Source: Hominicoprocola sp037419475
GTDB lineage: Bacteria > Bacillota > Clostridia > Oscillospirales > Oscillospiraceae
Direction: 5' to 3'
DNA length: 64,000 nucleotides
Assembly (NCBI GenBank): GCA_037419475.1
Contig: JAXYYF010000110.1
Location: forward strand, 1-64,000
Below are positions 8,719 through 18,093 of the stretch, one piece after another. The stretch's first letter is position 1. Every line of letters begins with the position of its first letter. A program made the position numbers and the translations under genes. Below the pieces are notes generated by a model. It saw only the letters and a list, made by a program, of their open reading frames with translations, had not been told where the DNA came from and ran no database searches.

Positions 8719-10707
8719 ATGAGCAGAAAACAGACCAGACTGCCTGAGGCGAACATGAAGCTTTACTTTCTCGTGATGGCGGTATTCTGCGCCGCGGCGC
8801 TGTGGGCGAAGCCCATGCTCGGCGCGGTGGAGGCGGCGGTCATGCTGCTGGTATATGTTTACTTCCGCCGCACAGCGCAGAAGCGCCGCGAGGGGATCCG
8901 ACGCTATGTGGAGGATATGACGGACGATGTGGAGAGCGCGGGGAAATCCTCCATGCTCTCGGCGCCGTTTGCCATGATGGTGTTCCGACCCGATACGCAG
9001 GAGGTGCTGTGGAGCAACGCGGGCTTCCAGCAGCTCACGGGGATGAAGGAGGATCTGTTCAACAACCGCCTTGAGGATGTTATTCCGGGTTTTTCCGGCC
9101 AGTGGCTGCTCGAGGGGCGGAGTGAATGCCCCGAAACGGTCATGGTCAACAACCGGCATTTCCGTGTGTTTGGCAGCCTCACGCACCCGAGCGGGCGCGG
9201 CGGCTCGCGCGGGCTTCTGGCGCTGACGTACTGGATGGACACGACGGAGCAGGATCAGCTCAAAAAAGCGAGCGAGGAGAACCGCCCCATTGTCGCCGTG
9301 CTGCTGGTGGACAACTATGAAGAACTGATGAAGGCTGGCACGGAGGCGGCGCGCTCGGCTGTGCTTGCGCAGATCGACGAAAAGATCAACGCATGGGTGG
9401 GCTCATCCCACGGTCTGCTATGCAAATACGACCGCAACCGCTATCTGCTGCTGCTGACGGAAAAAAGCTACGAAACGCTCGTGGAGGGCAAGTTCAGCGT
9501 GCTCGATGCCGTGCGATCGGTCGTGACCGAGGACGGTGTGGCGGCAACGCTTTCCATCGGCATCGGCAAGGATTTTGACGATTACGAGACGCTCTTTAAA
9601 AACGCGGGGCTATCCATTGAAATGGCGCTCTCACGCGGCGGCGATCAGGTCGTGGTACGCAACCGCCTTGATTTTGAGTTTTACGGCGGCAAGACCAAAT
9701 CCACCGAAAAGCGCACAAAGGTCAAGTCCCGCGTGATGGCCAACGCCCTCGGCGAGTTGATCTCCGATGCCAGTCAGGTGTTCGTCATGGGACACAAGCA
9801 TGCGGATATGGATGCGGTCGGCGCGGCGGCGGGTATTTGCTGCATTGCGCGCAAGCGCGGGAAAAAGGCACAGATCGTCATTGATATGGAGGACAACGCG
9901 GCAGAGTCCATCCTCAAACGGCTGGAGGCGCTTCCGGAATACAAGGATGCCTTCATCAGTGGGAGCGATGCCTTCATCAAGGCACAGGCCGGCGCGCTGC
10001 TTGTGGTGGTGGACACCAACCGACCCGACTTTGTCGAGTCCGAGCAGCTGCTTGATGCGTGCAACCGCGTCGCGGTCATTGACCACCACCGCCGCGCGGC
10101 AAGCTACATCGAATCCGCTGCGCTCAACTTTCACGAGCCCTACGCCTCTTCGGCGTCGGAGCTGGTGAGCGAGCTGCTGCAATACCTTATCGAATCCGGC
10201 GATTTGCTGCGCGCGGAGGCGGAGGCTTTGCTTGCGGGCATTGTGCTCGACACGAAGAACTTCACCATGCGCACGGGCGGGCGCACCTTTGAGGCGGCAG
10301 CACTGCTGCGCCGTGCGGGCGCTGATACGGCGGATGTGCAGCGCCTGTTCCAGGGCAGTCTTTCAGACATGATCGAACGCTATGACATCATCCGCCATGC
10401 TGAGCTTTACCGCAATGACATCGCCATTGCGGCGGTGGAGGATGAGATCGACCGCGTGACCGCGGCCAAGGCCGCGGACGAGCTGCTGACGCTGCGCGGC
10501 GTGCGCGCGTCATTCGTGCTCTTCAAGCATGATACGGGCGTGAACCTCTCGGCCCGCTCGCTCGGCGAGATCAATGTGCAGCTTATTATGGAGAAGCTCG
10601 GCGGCGGCGGAAACTCCACCACCGCGGGCGGTCAGGTTCCGGACGGAACGGTGGATGCGGTGCGCGAGCAGCTCATCGAGGCCATCGATCGGTATTTGGA
10701 AGAATAA
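8719..10707 (+). CDS. gdpP: GdpP-like cyclic-di-AMP phosphodiesterase (DHH family)
   Basis: 662 residues from the ATG at 8719, which follows GGAAAGGAG; the longer frame from 8584 lacks a ribosome site and overlaps the promoter. Order: two membrane segments (about 12-50), PAS-like sensor (about 75-160), degenerate GGDEF (about 165-300), DHH (about 335-490) and DHHA1 (about 560-660). Metal motifs GHKHADMDAVG, VVVDTNRPDF and IDHHRR are intact. The DHHA1 loop reads GGGGN (Asn632) where most homologues I recall have GGGGH. It should hydrolyse c-di-AMP to pApA. The gdpP-rplI-dnaB order is classic for Firmicutes. Confidence 0.92.
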   Translation: MSRKQTRLPEANMKLYFLVMAVFCAAALWAKPMLGAVEAAVMLLVYVYFRRTAQKRREGIRRYVEDMTDDVESAGKSSMLSAPFAMMVFRPDTQEVLWSNAGFQQLTGMKEDLFNNRLEDVIPGFSGQWLLEGRSECPETVMVNNRHFRVFGSLTHPSGRGGSRGLLALTYWMDTTEQDQLKKASEENRPIVAVLLVDNYEELMKAGTEAARSAVLAQIDEKINAWVGSSHGLLCKYDRNRYLLLLTEKSYETLVEGKFSVLDAVRSVVTEDGVAATLSIGIGKDFDDYETLFKNAGLSIEMALSRGGDQVVVRNRLDFEFYGGKTKSTEKRTKVKSRVMANALGELISDASQVFVMGHKHADMDAVGAAAGICCIARKRGKKAQIVIDMEDNAAESILKRLEALPEYKDAFISGSDAFIKAQAGALLVVVDTNRPDFVESEQLLDACNRVAVIDHHRRAASYIESAALNFHEPYASSASELVSELLQYLIESGDLLRAEAEALLAGIVLDTKNFTMRTGGRTFEAAALLRRAGADTADVQRLFQGSLSDMIERYDIIRHAELYRNDIAIAAVEDEIDRVTAAKAADELLTLRGVRASFVLFKHDTGVNLSARSLGEINVQLIMEKLGGGGNSTTAGGQVPDGTVDAVREQLIEAIDRYLEE

Positions 10708-10740
10708 TAGATCAATAGATCATCAGGAGGATATATTACC

Positions 10741-11187
10741 ATGAAAGTCATTTTACAGCAGGACGTCAGAGGACAGGGGAAAAAGGGTCAGCTGATCGAG
10801 GCAGCGGAGGGCTATGCCCGCAATTTTCTGCTGCCGCGCAAGCTTGCCATTCCGGCCACGACGGACGCGATCAATACCATGAATCTCAAGGAAAAGGCGC
10901 GCCGTGCCGAAGAGGCGGCGGCCCGTGCCGCGGCAGTGGAGACGGCGGACAAGCTGAGAAACTGCACGGTCAAGCTCACGGCCAAGGGCGGCGCGAACGG
11001 CAAGCTCTTCGGTGCGATCACGGGTAAGGAGATATCCGAGGCGCTCATGGCGCAGTTCAGCCTTGATGTCGCCAAGCAGAAGATCGTGCTCGACGAGCCG
11101 ATCAAGGCCTTCGGCAGCTATGAGATCAAGGCCAAGCTCGGCTACGAGGTCAGCGGGAAGTTCACCGTGACCGTAGCGGAGGAATAA
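10741..11187 (+). CDS. rplI: 50S ribosomal protein L9
   Basis: 148 residues, the standard length. The N-terminal domain shows the L9 signature (DVRGQGKKGQ, EGYARNFLLPRKLA), followed by the long Lys/Ala-rich connecting helix and a C-terminal 23S rRNA-binding domain (SIGNATURE region LDEPIKAFGSYEIKAKL). It binds the base of the L1 stalk. It has a good AGGAGG site and lies between gdpP and dnaB, the usual arrangement. Confidence 0.97.
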   Translation: MKVILQQDVRGQGKKGQLIEAAEGYARNFLLPRKLAIPATTDAINTMNLKEKARRAEEAAARAAAVETADKLRNCTVKLTAKGGANGKLFGAITGKEISEALMAQFSLDVAKQKIVLDEPIKAFGSYEIKAKLGYEVSGKFTVTVAEE

Positions 11188-11220
11188 CGCGCATTTTAGG
11201 CAGAAAAGAGGTACCCTGCG

Positions 11221-12567
11221 ATGGATGAACTGCTCTACCGCCAGATGCCGCACTCGCTCGAGGCGGAGCAGGCGGTGCTCGGCTCCATGCTCATTGACGC
11301 GAACTGCATCAAGGACGTGATGGAAAAGCTGCGGCCCGAGGATTTTTACCTGCGTCAGAACCGGGAGATCTTCGAGACGATCTATTCCATGTTTCTCTAC
11401 TCCAAGCCCATCGACGGTGTGACCGTGGCGGGCGAGATGGAGCGCAACGGCACCTACGATGAAAATACGACGCGCAATTACCTTGTGCAGCTCATGGAGG
11501 TCACGCCGACCTCCGCGAATGTGAACGAGTATGCAGACATTGTGCGCGACAAGGCGCTGCTGCGCGCCGTTGCCACGGTGGCGGGCGATATCACCGGCAT
11601 GGTGCAGGACGGCACAGGCGGGGCCTCCGCCGTGCTCGACGCGGCGGAGCAGAAGATCTATTCTGTGCGCCGCGGACGCAGCGCACAGAATATGGAACAG
11701 ATCGGCGTGGTGCTCCAGAGTGTGCTGGATCATCTGGCCGAGCTTTCGGCGGCCGGTGGGAAGACAATTCCCGGTCTCCCCACCGGCCTGAGCGCGGTGG
11801 ATGACAAGATCAACGGACTGAATAAATCCGACCTGCTGCTCCTCGCCGCACGTCCCGGCATGGGTAAGACAAGCTTCGCGCTCAATGTGGCGCTCAATGT
11901 GGCGAAGTCCAGCGGCAAGGCAGTCGCGCTCTTCTCGCTGGAAATGTCGAAAGAGCAGCTTGTCACTCGTATCCTTTCCAACGAGGCGCTGGTGGAAAAC
12001 GGCCGCCTGATCTCCGGCAACCTGCGCGAGAGCGACTGGGTAAAGATCGCCGAGGCGGCCTCGACGCTCACCCGCACAGACATCAAGATCGATGACAATC
12101 CGCTTCTGACGGTTGCGGATATGAACGCCAAGTGCCGCCGCATCGACAACCTCGGCCTTGTGGTCATCGACTATCTGCAATTGATGACCTCCGCCGGCGG
12201 GAAGAGCTACAGCGGCGAAAACCGCCAGCAGGCGGTGAGTGATATCTCGCGTATGCTCAAGATCATGGCCAAGGAATTGCAGGTGCCGGTGCTCTGCCTC
12301 TCGCAGCTCTCACGTGCGAACGAGAAGCGCGACGATAAGCGCCCTATGCTCTCTGATCTGCGTGAATCCGGCGCTATTGAGCAGGACGCGGATATTGTGC
12401 TTTTCCTCTACCGCGACGATTATTACAACGAGGACTCTGAAAAGCACAACATTGCCGAGTGCATTGTGGCAAAAAACCGCCATGGCGAGACCGGCAAGGT
12501 CGAGCTGCGCTGGATGCCGGAGTACACGACCTTCGGTACGCTGGAGAGGCGGTATGAGGACGAATGA
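11221..12567 (+). CDS. dnaB: Replicative DNA helicase DnaB
   Basis: 448 residues. The N-terminal primase-interacting domain (PHSLEAEQAVLGSML) is followed by a linker and a RecA-like motor with Walker A ARPGMGKTS, Walker B LVVIDYLQLM, and a C-terminal DLRESGAIEQDAD motif. It is the hexameric 5'-3' helicase at the replication fork. Its stop overlaps the tilS start (ATGA), so tilS is translationally coupled. No intein is visible. Confidence 0.97.
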   Translation: MDELLYRQMPHSLEAEQAVLGSMLIDANCIKDVMEKLRPEDFYLRQNREIFETIYSMFLYSKPIDGVTVAGEMERNGTYDENTTRNYLVQLMEVTPTSANVNEYADIVRDKALLRAVATVAGDITGMVQDGTGGASAVLDAAEQKIYSVRRGRSAQNMEQIGVVLQSVLDHLAELSAAGGKTIPGLPTGLSAVDDKINGLNKSDLLLLAARPGMGKTSFALNVALNVAKSSGKAVALFSLEMSKEQLVTRILSNEALVENGRLISGNLRESDWVKIAEAASTLTRTDIKIDDNPLLTVADMNAKCRRIDNLGLVVIDYLQLMTSAGGKSYSGENRQQAVSDISRMLKIMAKELQVPVLCLSQLSRANEKRDDKRPMLSDLRESGAIEQDADIVLFLYRDDYYNEDSEKHNIAECIVAKNRHGETGKVELRWMPEYTTFGTLERRYEDE

Positions 12568-13904
12568 AAAAGGTGCTGGATTTTGCGCAGCGTCATGACC
12601 TTCTCCCGCGCTATGAGCTGCTGCTCGCAGCGGTCTCGGGCGGTATGGATTCCATGTGTCTGCTGGACTTTTTATATGAAAACGGCTACCGCGTGTGTGC
12701 GGCGCACTTCAACCACCATCTGCGCGGGGAAGAGGCCGACATGGACGAGGACCTTGTGCGCGCGTGGTGCGCCGCGCGGCGTATCCCGCTGTGCGTCGGC
12801 GGCGACGATGTGGCAGGTTACGCGAAAGAGCATGGCCTGACGGTCGAGGAGGCCGCGCGGGAGTTGCGCTATGCGTTTTTGAACACAGTTGCCGGACAGA
12901 CCGGTGCGGTGCGCATTCTGACGGCGCATCACGCCAACGACAATGCCGAGACGGTGCTGTTCCATTTGGCTCGCGGTACGGGGATGGCCGGACTTGCCGG
13001 CATCGCACCACGCAGCGGAAAGCTGGCGCGCCCCTTTTTGTGCCTGACACGGGCGGAGATCGAGGATTACGCGAAGGAGCACCACGTTCCCTACCGCACG
13101 GACGCTACGAACGCGGATACCGCGCTCACGCGCAATTTCCTCCGCGCGGAAGTCATGCCGAAGCTCTGCCGCATCAATACGCAGGCGGTCGAGCATATCA
13201 GCGAAGCGGCCCTGCGGCTGCGGCAGGAGGATGAATACCTCAACGCCCTTGCTCAGGAGCGGCTGAGGGAGCTGAAGCTGGAAAACGGTGCGGCGGCGCT
13301 GTCCTGCGCGGCGGTCACGCAGGCTCCGGCAGTTTTGCGAACGCGGATGCTGCGCCTTGCACTTGACGCACTTGGCGCGGGGAAGAAGGATTTCTCGGCA
13401 GCGCATTACGACGCGCTTGCTTCGCTCTGTGCGGGCGGCGGGAATGCACAGCTTGATCTGCCCGGCGGCGTGACTGCGCGGCGCGGGGACGGTATGCTGT
13501 ATTTTTCAGTCCGCGCGGAAGAGGCCGAACCGGAGCGTATTGAGCTCCGTGCGGGAGAAACGGTTCGGTGGGGAGATTATACGATCTCCTGCCGGAAGTC
13601 GGAGGAGACGGCCGAAGCTTCTACAAATACAATTGTATTAAGAGATACCTCATCCTCCGAACCGCTGACAGTCGGCACATGGGACGCGCGAGAAAGCATG
13701 TCGCTGCCGGTCTCACGCGGCTCACGGAGTCTCAAACGGCTTTTTGCCGAGCACGGCGTTACGCCGGCCGAGCGAGAGCGCACACCGGTCATCCGCTGCG
13801 GCGGCGCGGTCGCCGCGATATACGGTATCGGAACAGACGCGCTCTTCCTTCCATCGGATGGGGAAAGGTGCTGGATACTGGAGATCAAAAAAGCGGCGGA
13901 GTGA
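12564..13904 (+). CDS. tilS: tRNA(Ile)-lysidine synthetase
   Basis: 446 residues. The N-terminal PP-loop ATP pyrophosphatase motif is SGGMDSM at about residues 25-31, with HHANDNAETVLFHLARG further on and a TilS C-terminal domain. It changes C34 of the tRNA with CAU anticodon to lysidine so that it reads AUA as Ile. It starts inside the dnaB stop. An hpt gene follows 40 bases later, and ftsH after that, the conserved tilS-hpt-ftsH order of Firmicutes. Confidence 0.95.
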   Translation: MKKVLDFAQRHDLLPRYELLLAAVSGGMDSMCLLDFLYENGYRVCAAHFNHHLRGEEADMDEDLVRAWCAARRIPLCVGGDDVAGYAKEHGLTVEEAARELRYAFLNTVAGQTGAVRILTAHHANDNAETVLFHLARGTGMAGLAGIAPRSGKLARPFLCLTRAEIEDYAKEHHVPYRTDATNADTALTRNFLRAEVMPKLCRINTQAVEHISEAALRLRQEDEYLNALAQERLRELKLENGAAALSCAAVTQAPAVLRTRMLRLALDALGAGKKDFSAAHYDALASLCAGGGNAQLDLPGGVTARRGDGMLYFSVRAEEAEPERIELRAGETVRWGDYTISCRKSEETAEASTNTIVLRDTSSSEPLTVGTWDARESMSLPVSRGSRSLKRLFAEHGVTPAERERTPVIRCGGAVAAIYGIGTDALFLPSDGERCWILEIKKAAE

Positions 13905-13944
13905 GCCGCATAATTATGATAAAAAAACGGAAGAAGGAAAAGCT

Positions 13945-14499
13945 ATGGCAAAAAGCATGATGGATCAGGACATCCTGAAGGTACTCTACAGCGAAGAACA
14001 GATCAAAGCGCGCGTGCAGGAAATGGGCGACGAGCTCTATGAGCAGTTCAAGGACAGAAATCCGCTGTTCCTCGGTGTGCTCAAGGGCAGCTGCATTTTT
14101 ATGGCGGACATTGTCCGCGCCTGCCAGATCAAAAGCGACATTGAGTTTATCGCCGTCTCGTCCTATCAGAACGGCACGACCTCGTCCGGCGTGGTGCAGA
14201 TTACGCACGACCTCCAGCAGGACATTACCGGCCGCGAGATCATTGTCATCGAGGACATTCTCGACTCCGGCAATACGCTCGATTTCCTCAAGCACTATTT
14301 CCTCACCAAGGGCGCCAAGAGCGTGACCATCGTGACGCTGCTTGATAAGCCCTCCCGCCGCACCAAGGCGATCACGGCGGATCTGGCCGGCTTTGAAGTC
14401 CCCGACGAGTTCGTTGTAGGCTACGGTCTGGACTACATGCAGCAGTACCGCAACATGCCTTACATCGGCGTGCTCAAGCCCGAGGTCTACAGTAAGTAA
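13945..14499 (+). CDS. hpt: Hypoxanthine phosphoribosyltransferase
   Basis: 184 residues from the ATG at 13945, preceded by AGAAGGAAAAGCT; a longer frame upstream runs through tilS in another frame and is not used. The PRPP motif VIVIEDILDSGNTL is intact, and the Mg/purine loop (YGLDYMQQYRNMPYIGVL) matches HPT. It salvages hypoxanthine and guanine to IMP and GMP. A terminator follows. Confidence 0.95.
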   Translation: MAKSMMDQDILKVLYSEEQIKARVQEMGDELYEQFKDRNPLFLGVLKGSCIFMADIVRACQIKSDIEFIAVSSYQNGTTSSGVVQITHDLQQDITGREIIVIEDILDSGNTLDFLKHYFLTKGAKSVTIVTLLDKPSRRTKAITADLAGFEVPDEFVVGYGLDYMQQYRNMPYIGVLKPEVYSK

Positions 14500-14526
14500 C
14501 TTTTTGATATTCTATGAGTAAGCAGG

Positions 14527-14556
14527 AAAAGAGGCGCGCGTCGCCTCTTTTCTTCC
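14527..14556 (+). terminator. Intrinsic terminator after hpt
   Basis: A 10-bp stem AAAAGAGGCG with its complement, a 5-base loop, and TTTTCTT. It separates hpt from ftsH, so ftsH may also depend on read-through or an unrecognised promoter. Confidence 0.8.
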
Positions 14557-14581
14557 ACACGCAACAGGGGAGGGACAACGC

Positions 14582-16411
14582 TTGACGCAAACAAAACGAC
14601 CCAATTATCTCATCTGGATGGCCTGTATCCTGCTCTTCCTTTCGGCCTACTCCTTTCTGACGCGTCCGAGGGAGGAGACTGCCTCGTATGCCGAGGTGGT
14701 GCAGCTTTTTGAACAGGAGAAGGTGAAGTCTTTCACCATCCGCGACACCACACTCACGCTGGAGCTGCGTGAGCCGGTAGGGGGCAGGACGGAACTGACG
14801 AAGGAGCTGTACGACTTTGACCTGTTTTACGACGACCTCAGCGGCCTGATTGAGGAGCAGAAAAAGGCGGGGATCCTGGAGGATTATGACATTTCCGCCA
14901 GCCATTCGCCGAACTATCTGGCCATGGTGCTGCCCTATGCGGTGGCGGTCGGCGGACTCATCGCTATCTGGTACTTCCTTTCCATGCGCTCTGCCGGCGG
15001 CGGAGGAGACCGCATGGCAAAGTTCGGCAACGCGACATTCAAACGCGGCAGCGAGAGCGGACGCAAGACAACCTTTGCCGATGTGGCCGGAGCGGACGAG
15101 GAGAAGGAAGAGCTCAGTGAGATCGTGGATTTCCTGCGCGATCCGCAGAAATTTGTGGAGCTTGGCGCACGCATCCCGAAAGGTGTGCTGCTCGTCGGCC
15201 CTCCGGGCACGGGCAAGACGCTGCTCGCCCGTGCGGTCGCGGGAGAAGCGGATGTGGAGTTCCTCTCTCTTTCCGGTTCGGATTTTGTGGAGATGTATGT
15301 GGGCGTCGGTGCGAGCCGCGTGCGAGATCTGTTTGAACAGGCCAAGAAGGCGGCACCCTGCATTATTTTCATCGATGAGATCGACGCGGTCGGCCGCCAG
15401 CGCGGCACCGGCCTTGGCGGCGGACACGACGAGCGCGAGCAGACCCTTAACCAACTGCTTGTCGAGATGGACGGCTTCGGCACGAACGACGGCGTGGTTG
15501 TCCTTGCTGCGACAAACCGCGCGGACATCCTTGATCCTGCGCTGCTGCGTCCCAGCCGCTTTGACCGTCAGGTCTACGTCGGGTATCCCGATATCAGGGG
15601 GCGCGAGGATATTCTCAAAATCCATACGGCCAACAAGCCGCTGGCCGAGGACGTAGACCTCAACAAGGTCGCAAAGGGAACCGCCGGCTTTACCGGCGCG
15701 GATTTGGAGAATCTTGCCAATGAGGCGGCACTGCTCGGTGCGCGCCGTGGTGACCATTTCGTCACCATGGCGGACTTTGAGGAGGCCGAGATCAAGGTGC
15801 TTGCTGGTCCGGAGAAACGCAGCCGCGTTGTGCCGGAGCACGAGCGCCGGCTGACCGCCTATCACGAGGCGGGGCATGCCGTCGTCATGCAGGCGCTGCC
15901 GACGCATGAGCCGGTCCACCGAATTACCATTGTTCCGCGTGGGCAGGCCGGCGGTATGACCATTTCGCTGCCCGAAGAGGATCGCTCGTATCAGTCCAAG
16001 CGCTATATGGAGGAGCAGATCGTCTCCCTCCTCGGCGGTCGCGCAGCGGAAAAGCTGATGCTCGGCGACATTTCGACCGGCGCTTCAAATGACATCGAGC
16101 GTGCCTCGCACATCGCGCGCAAGATGGTCACGGCCTACGGTATGAGCGAACGCCTTGGCTCCATCGCCTTTGAAAGCGGCCATGACGAGGTATTTATCGG
16201 CAAGACGATGGGCCAGACGCGCAGCTACTCGGAAAAGACCGCGGCAGAGATCGATGAAGAGGTCAAAGCTATTATCGACCGCGCCTACAGCCGCTGTGAG
16301 GAGATCCTGACGGACCGCCGCGCGGTACTGACGACGGTGGCGGAGTATCTGCTGCAAAACGAGAGTATGACGGCGGAGGAATTTGAGAAGATCACTGGCG
16401 AAACAGTATAA
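14582..16411 (+). CDS. ftsH: ATP-dependent zinc metalloprotease FtsH
   Basis: 609 residues. Two membrane segments (about 9-27 and 118-137) flank an extracytoplasmic domain; then an AAA+ domain (Walker A GPPGTGKT near 206, Walker B IIFIDEIDAVG, arginine-finger region) and an M41 zinc protease with HEAGH at 428-432 and the third ligand in the ASNDIERA region. It degrades membrane and some soluble proteins. The start is TTG, supported by GGGGAGG 8 bases upstream; the next Met (codon 14) has no ribosome site. A terminator follows. Confidence 0.96.
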   Translation: MTQTKRPNYLIWMACILLFLSAYSFLTRPREETASYAEVVQLFEQEKVKSFTIRDTTLTLELREPVGGRTELTKELYDFDLFYDDLSGLIEEQKKAGILEDYDISASHSPNYLAMVLPYAVAVGGLIAIWYFLSMRSAGGGGDRMAKFGNATFKRGSESGRKTTFADVAGADEEKEELSEIVDFLRDPQKFVELGARIPKGVLLVGPPGTGKTLLARAVAGEADVEFLSLSGSDFVEMYVGVGASRVRDLFEQAKKAAPCIIFIDEIDAVGRQRGTGLGGGHDEREQTLNQLLVEMDGFGTNDGVVVLAATNRADILDPALLRPSRFDRQVYVGYPDIRGREDILKIHTANKPLAEDVDLNKVAKGTAGFTGADLENLANEAALLGARRGDHFVTMADFEEAEIKVLAGPEKRSRVVPEHERRLTAYHEAGHAVVMQALPTHEPVHRITIVPRGQAGGMTISLPEEDRSYQSKRYMEEQIVSLLGGRAAEKLMLGDISTGASNDIERASHIARKMVTAYGMSERLGSIAFESGHDEVFIGKTMGQTRSYSEKTAAEIDEEVKAIIDRAYSRCEEILTDRRAVLTTVAEYLLQNESMTAEEFEKITGETV

Positions 16412-16417
16412 AGCGAG

Positions 16418-16465
16418 AAAAGCGGTGCCAGACATGGCTTTGAGCCTGTCCGGCACCGCTTTTTC
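16418..16465 (+). terminator. Intrinsic terminator after ftsH
   Basis: AAAAGCGGTGCC pairs with GGCACCGCTTTT; the stem continues imperfectly inward, and a T-run ends it. Confidence 0.88.
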
Positions 16466-16754
16466 TGTAAATGTTCAGTTGGAGTATTGTGCAAAATAAC
16501 AAGGACGAATGTCTATGTCTGAAAAACAAAACATCCATAGATATCGTCAATAAAACAGAGACTGTCTACAGTAAAAGGACAGATGCACGCATCATGAGTC
16601 GGAAAGAGGCTTATTGCTGAGTGCTTTAGAAGGAAAATTCTGATAATTCCGCCGATTGAAAAAAATTCAGCATCCCGATAAAATACATGAAACGTAAGGG
16701 CGGAAGCCTGAGCGAGCCGCGTACCGCGGCAGAAAGACAGGAGGATTGTAGTTT
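16466..16754. other. Intergenic region upstream of the liv operon
   Basis: AT-richer than its surroundings. Apart from the promoter listed at 16656 and the ribosome site at about 16739, I see no ORF, T-box or known riboswitch motif. It could still hold a regulator site for branched-chain amino acid control. Confidence 0.5.
16656..16684 (+). promoter_or_regulatory. Putative promoter of the liv operon
   Basis: TTGAAA, 17 bases, TAAAAT, about 70 bases before the livJ start. The match to a housekeeping promoter is good. Confidence 0.65.
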
Positions 16755-17957
16755 ATGAAAAAGATTTTTGCATTGATCCTTGCGCTCACCATGGCGCTCG
16801 GTCTGGTCGCCTGCGGAAGCAAGGACGACACGCAGACGGGCGATGGCAGCGGTGATTCCGCCGGCTCTGACAAGGTTGTTAAGATCGGCGTGTTTGAGCC
16901 GCTTACCGGCGACAATGGCGCCGGCGGCAAGCAGGAAGTGCTTGGCATGCAGTATGCCAATTCTGTTCAGCCCACTGTTGAGATCAACGGTGAGGAATAT
17001 CAGGTCGAGCTGGTCACGGTGGATAACCGCACCAGCGCCGAAAACGGCCCCTCCGCGGCGGCCGAGCTTATCAATCAGGGCGTGAGCATCGTGCTCGGCT
17101 CCTACGGTTCCGGCGTTTCCATGGCCGGCGGCACCGTGTTTGCCGAGGCCGGTGTGCCTGCCATCGGCGTTACCTGCACCAACCCGCAGGTCACGTCCGA
17201 CTGCGACGTTTACTTCCGTATCTGCTTCCTCGATCCGTTCCAGGGCACCGTTCTGGCAAACTACGCCTATAAGGAGCTCGGAGTGACCACCGCGTATACC
17301 ATCGCCATGCTCGGCTCCGACTACGATCAAGGTCTGGTCTACTACTTCACCAAGGCCTTTGAGGAGCTCGGCGGCACGGTCGTTTCCGAGGACTTCCCCG
17401 AGGGTAACGCGAACTTTGTTTCCTATATTAATAATGCCAAGTCTGCGGGTGCCGGCGTTATCTTCTGCCCTGTTTCCATCAACTACGCACAGCTGATCGT
17501 TGAGGCTGCCGCCGCGCAGGGCTTTGAGGGCGCGCTCCTCGGCTCCGACACGCTCGACAGCAACATGGTTGTTGAGGCCGCCAAGGGCACCGACACCAAG
17601 CTTTACGTCACCACCTTCTATCAGGAGGGCGGCGCGCCCGACTTCGACTCCGGCATCAAGGAGTGGATGAACGCCAATCCCGACGCGCTGACCAACAACG
17701 GCGGCAACGACATGATCGCGGCCGTTACCGCGATGGGCTACGATGCCTACTTTGTGGCGCTCGAGGCCATTAAGGCCGCCGGCAGCACTGCTCCCGCCGA
17801 CATCCTTGCCGCTCTGCCCGGCGTGACCTACTCCGGCATTTCCGGCGACATCACCTTCAACGAGATCGGTGACGCCAACCGTGACTCCGCGTTCATCAAG
17901 ACTGCGAACACAGAAACCGGCGAGTGGGACTTCGTTGCCGTTCAGGGTGTTGACTGA
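16755..17957 (+). CDS. livJ: Branched-chain amino acid ABC transporter, substrate-binding lipoprotein
   Basis: 400 residues with a lipoprotein signal (MKKIFALILA start, lipobox LGLVAC with Cys20) and a periplasmic-binding-protein type I fold typical of LivJ/LivK (KIGVFEPLTGDNGAGG; GSYGSGVSMAGG). It binds Leu/Ile/Val or related ligands outside the cell and feeds LivHM. GGAGG precedes the ATG. A strong hairpin lies between it and livH, which fits higher expression of the binding protein than of the membrane genes. Confidence 0.92.
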   Translation: MKKIFALILALTMALGLVACGSKDDTQTGDGSGDSAGSDKVVKIGVFEPLTGDNGAGGKQEVLGMQYANSVQPTVEINGEEYQVELVTVDNRTSAENGPSAAAELINQGVSIVLGSYGSGVSMAGGTVFAEAGVPAIGVTCTNPQVTSDCDVYFRICFLDPFQGTVLANYAYKELGVTTAYTIAMLGSDYDQGLVYYFTKAFEELGGTVVSEDFPEGNANFVSYINNAKSAGAGVIFCPVSINYAQLIVEAAAAQGFEGALLGSDTLDSNMVVEAAKGTDTKLYVTTFYQEGGAPDFDSGIKEWMNANPDALTNNGGNDMIAAVTAMGYDAYFVALEAIKAAGSTAPADILAALPGVTYSGISGDITFNEIGDANRDSAFIKTANTETGEWDFVAVQGVD

Positions 17958-17984
17958 GCGAACAGACCAACTTAGATAAGCCGA

Positions 17985-18026
17985 CCTTGGCGGGGCAATC
18001 GCCCCGCCAAGGTTTCCCCGTTTTTT
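17985..18026 (+). terminator. Hairpin with T-run between livJ and livH (partial terminator)
   Basis: CCTTGGCGGGGC pairs perfectly with its complement across a 4-base loop, followed by TTTCCCCGTTTTTT. Since livHMGF must still be transcribed, it probably terminates only part of the transcripts, or protects the livJ 3' end. Confidence 0.72.
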
Positions 18027-18093
18027 CACGGTGCGGATATCGCGGAAAAACGGAACGATTTCCGCGATCTCCTTAGAAAGCAGGAGGTTTTCC

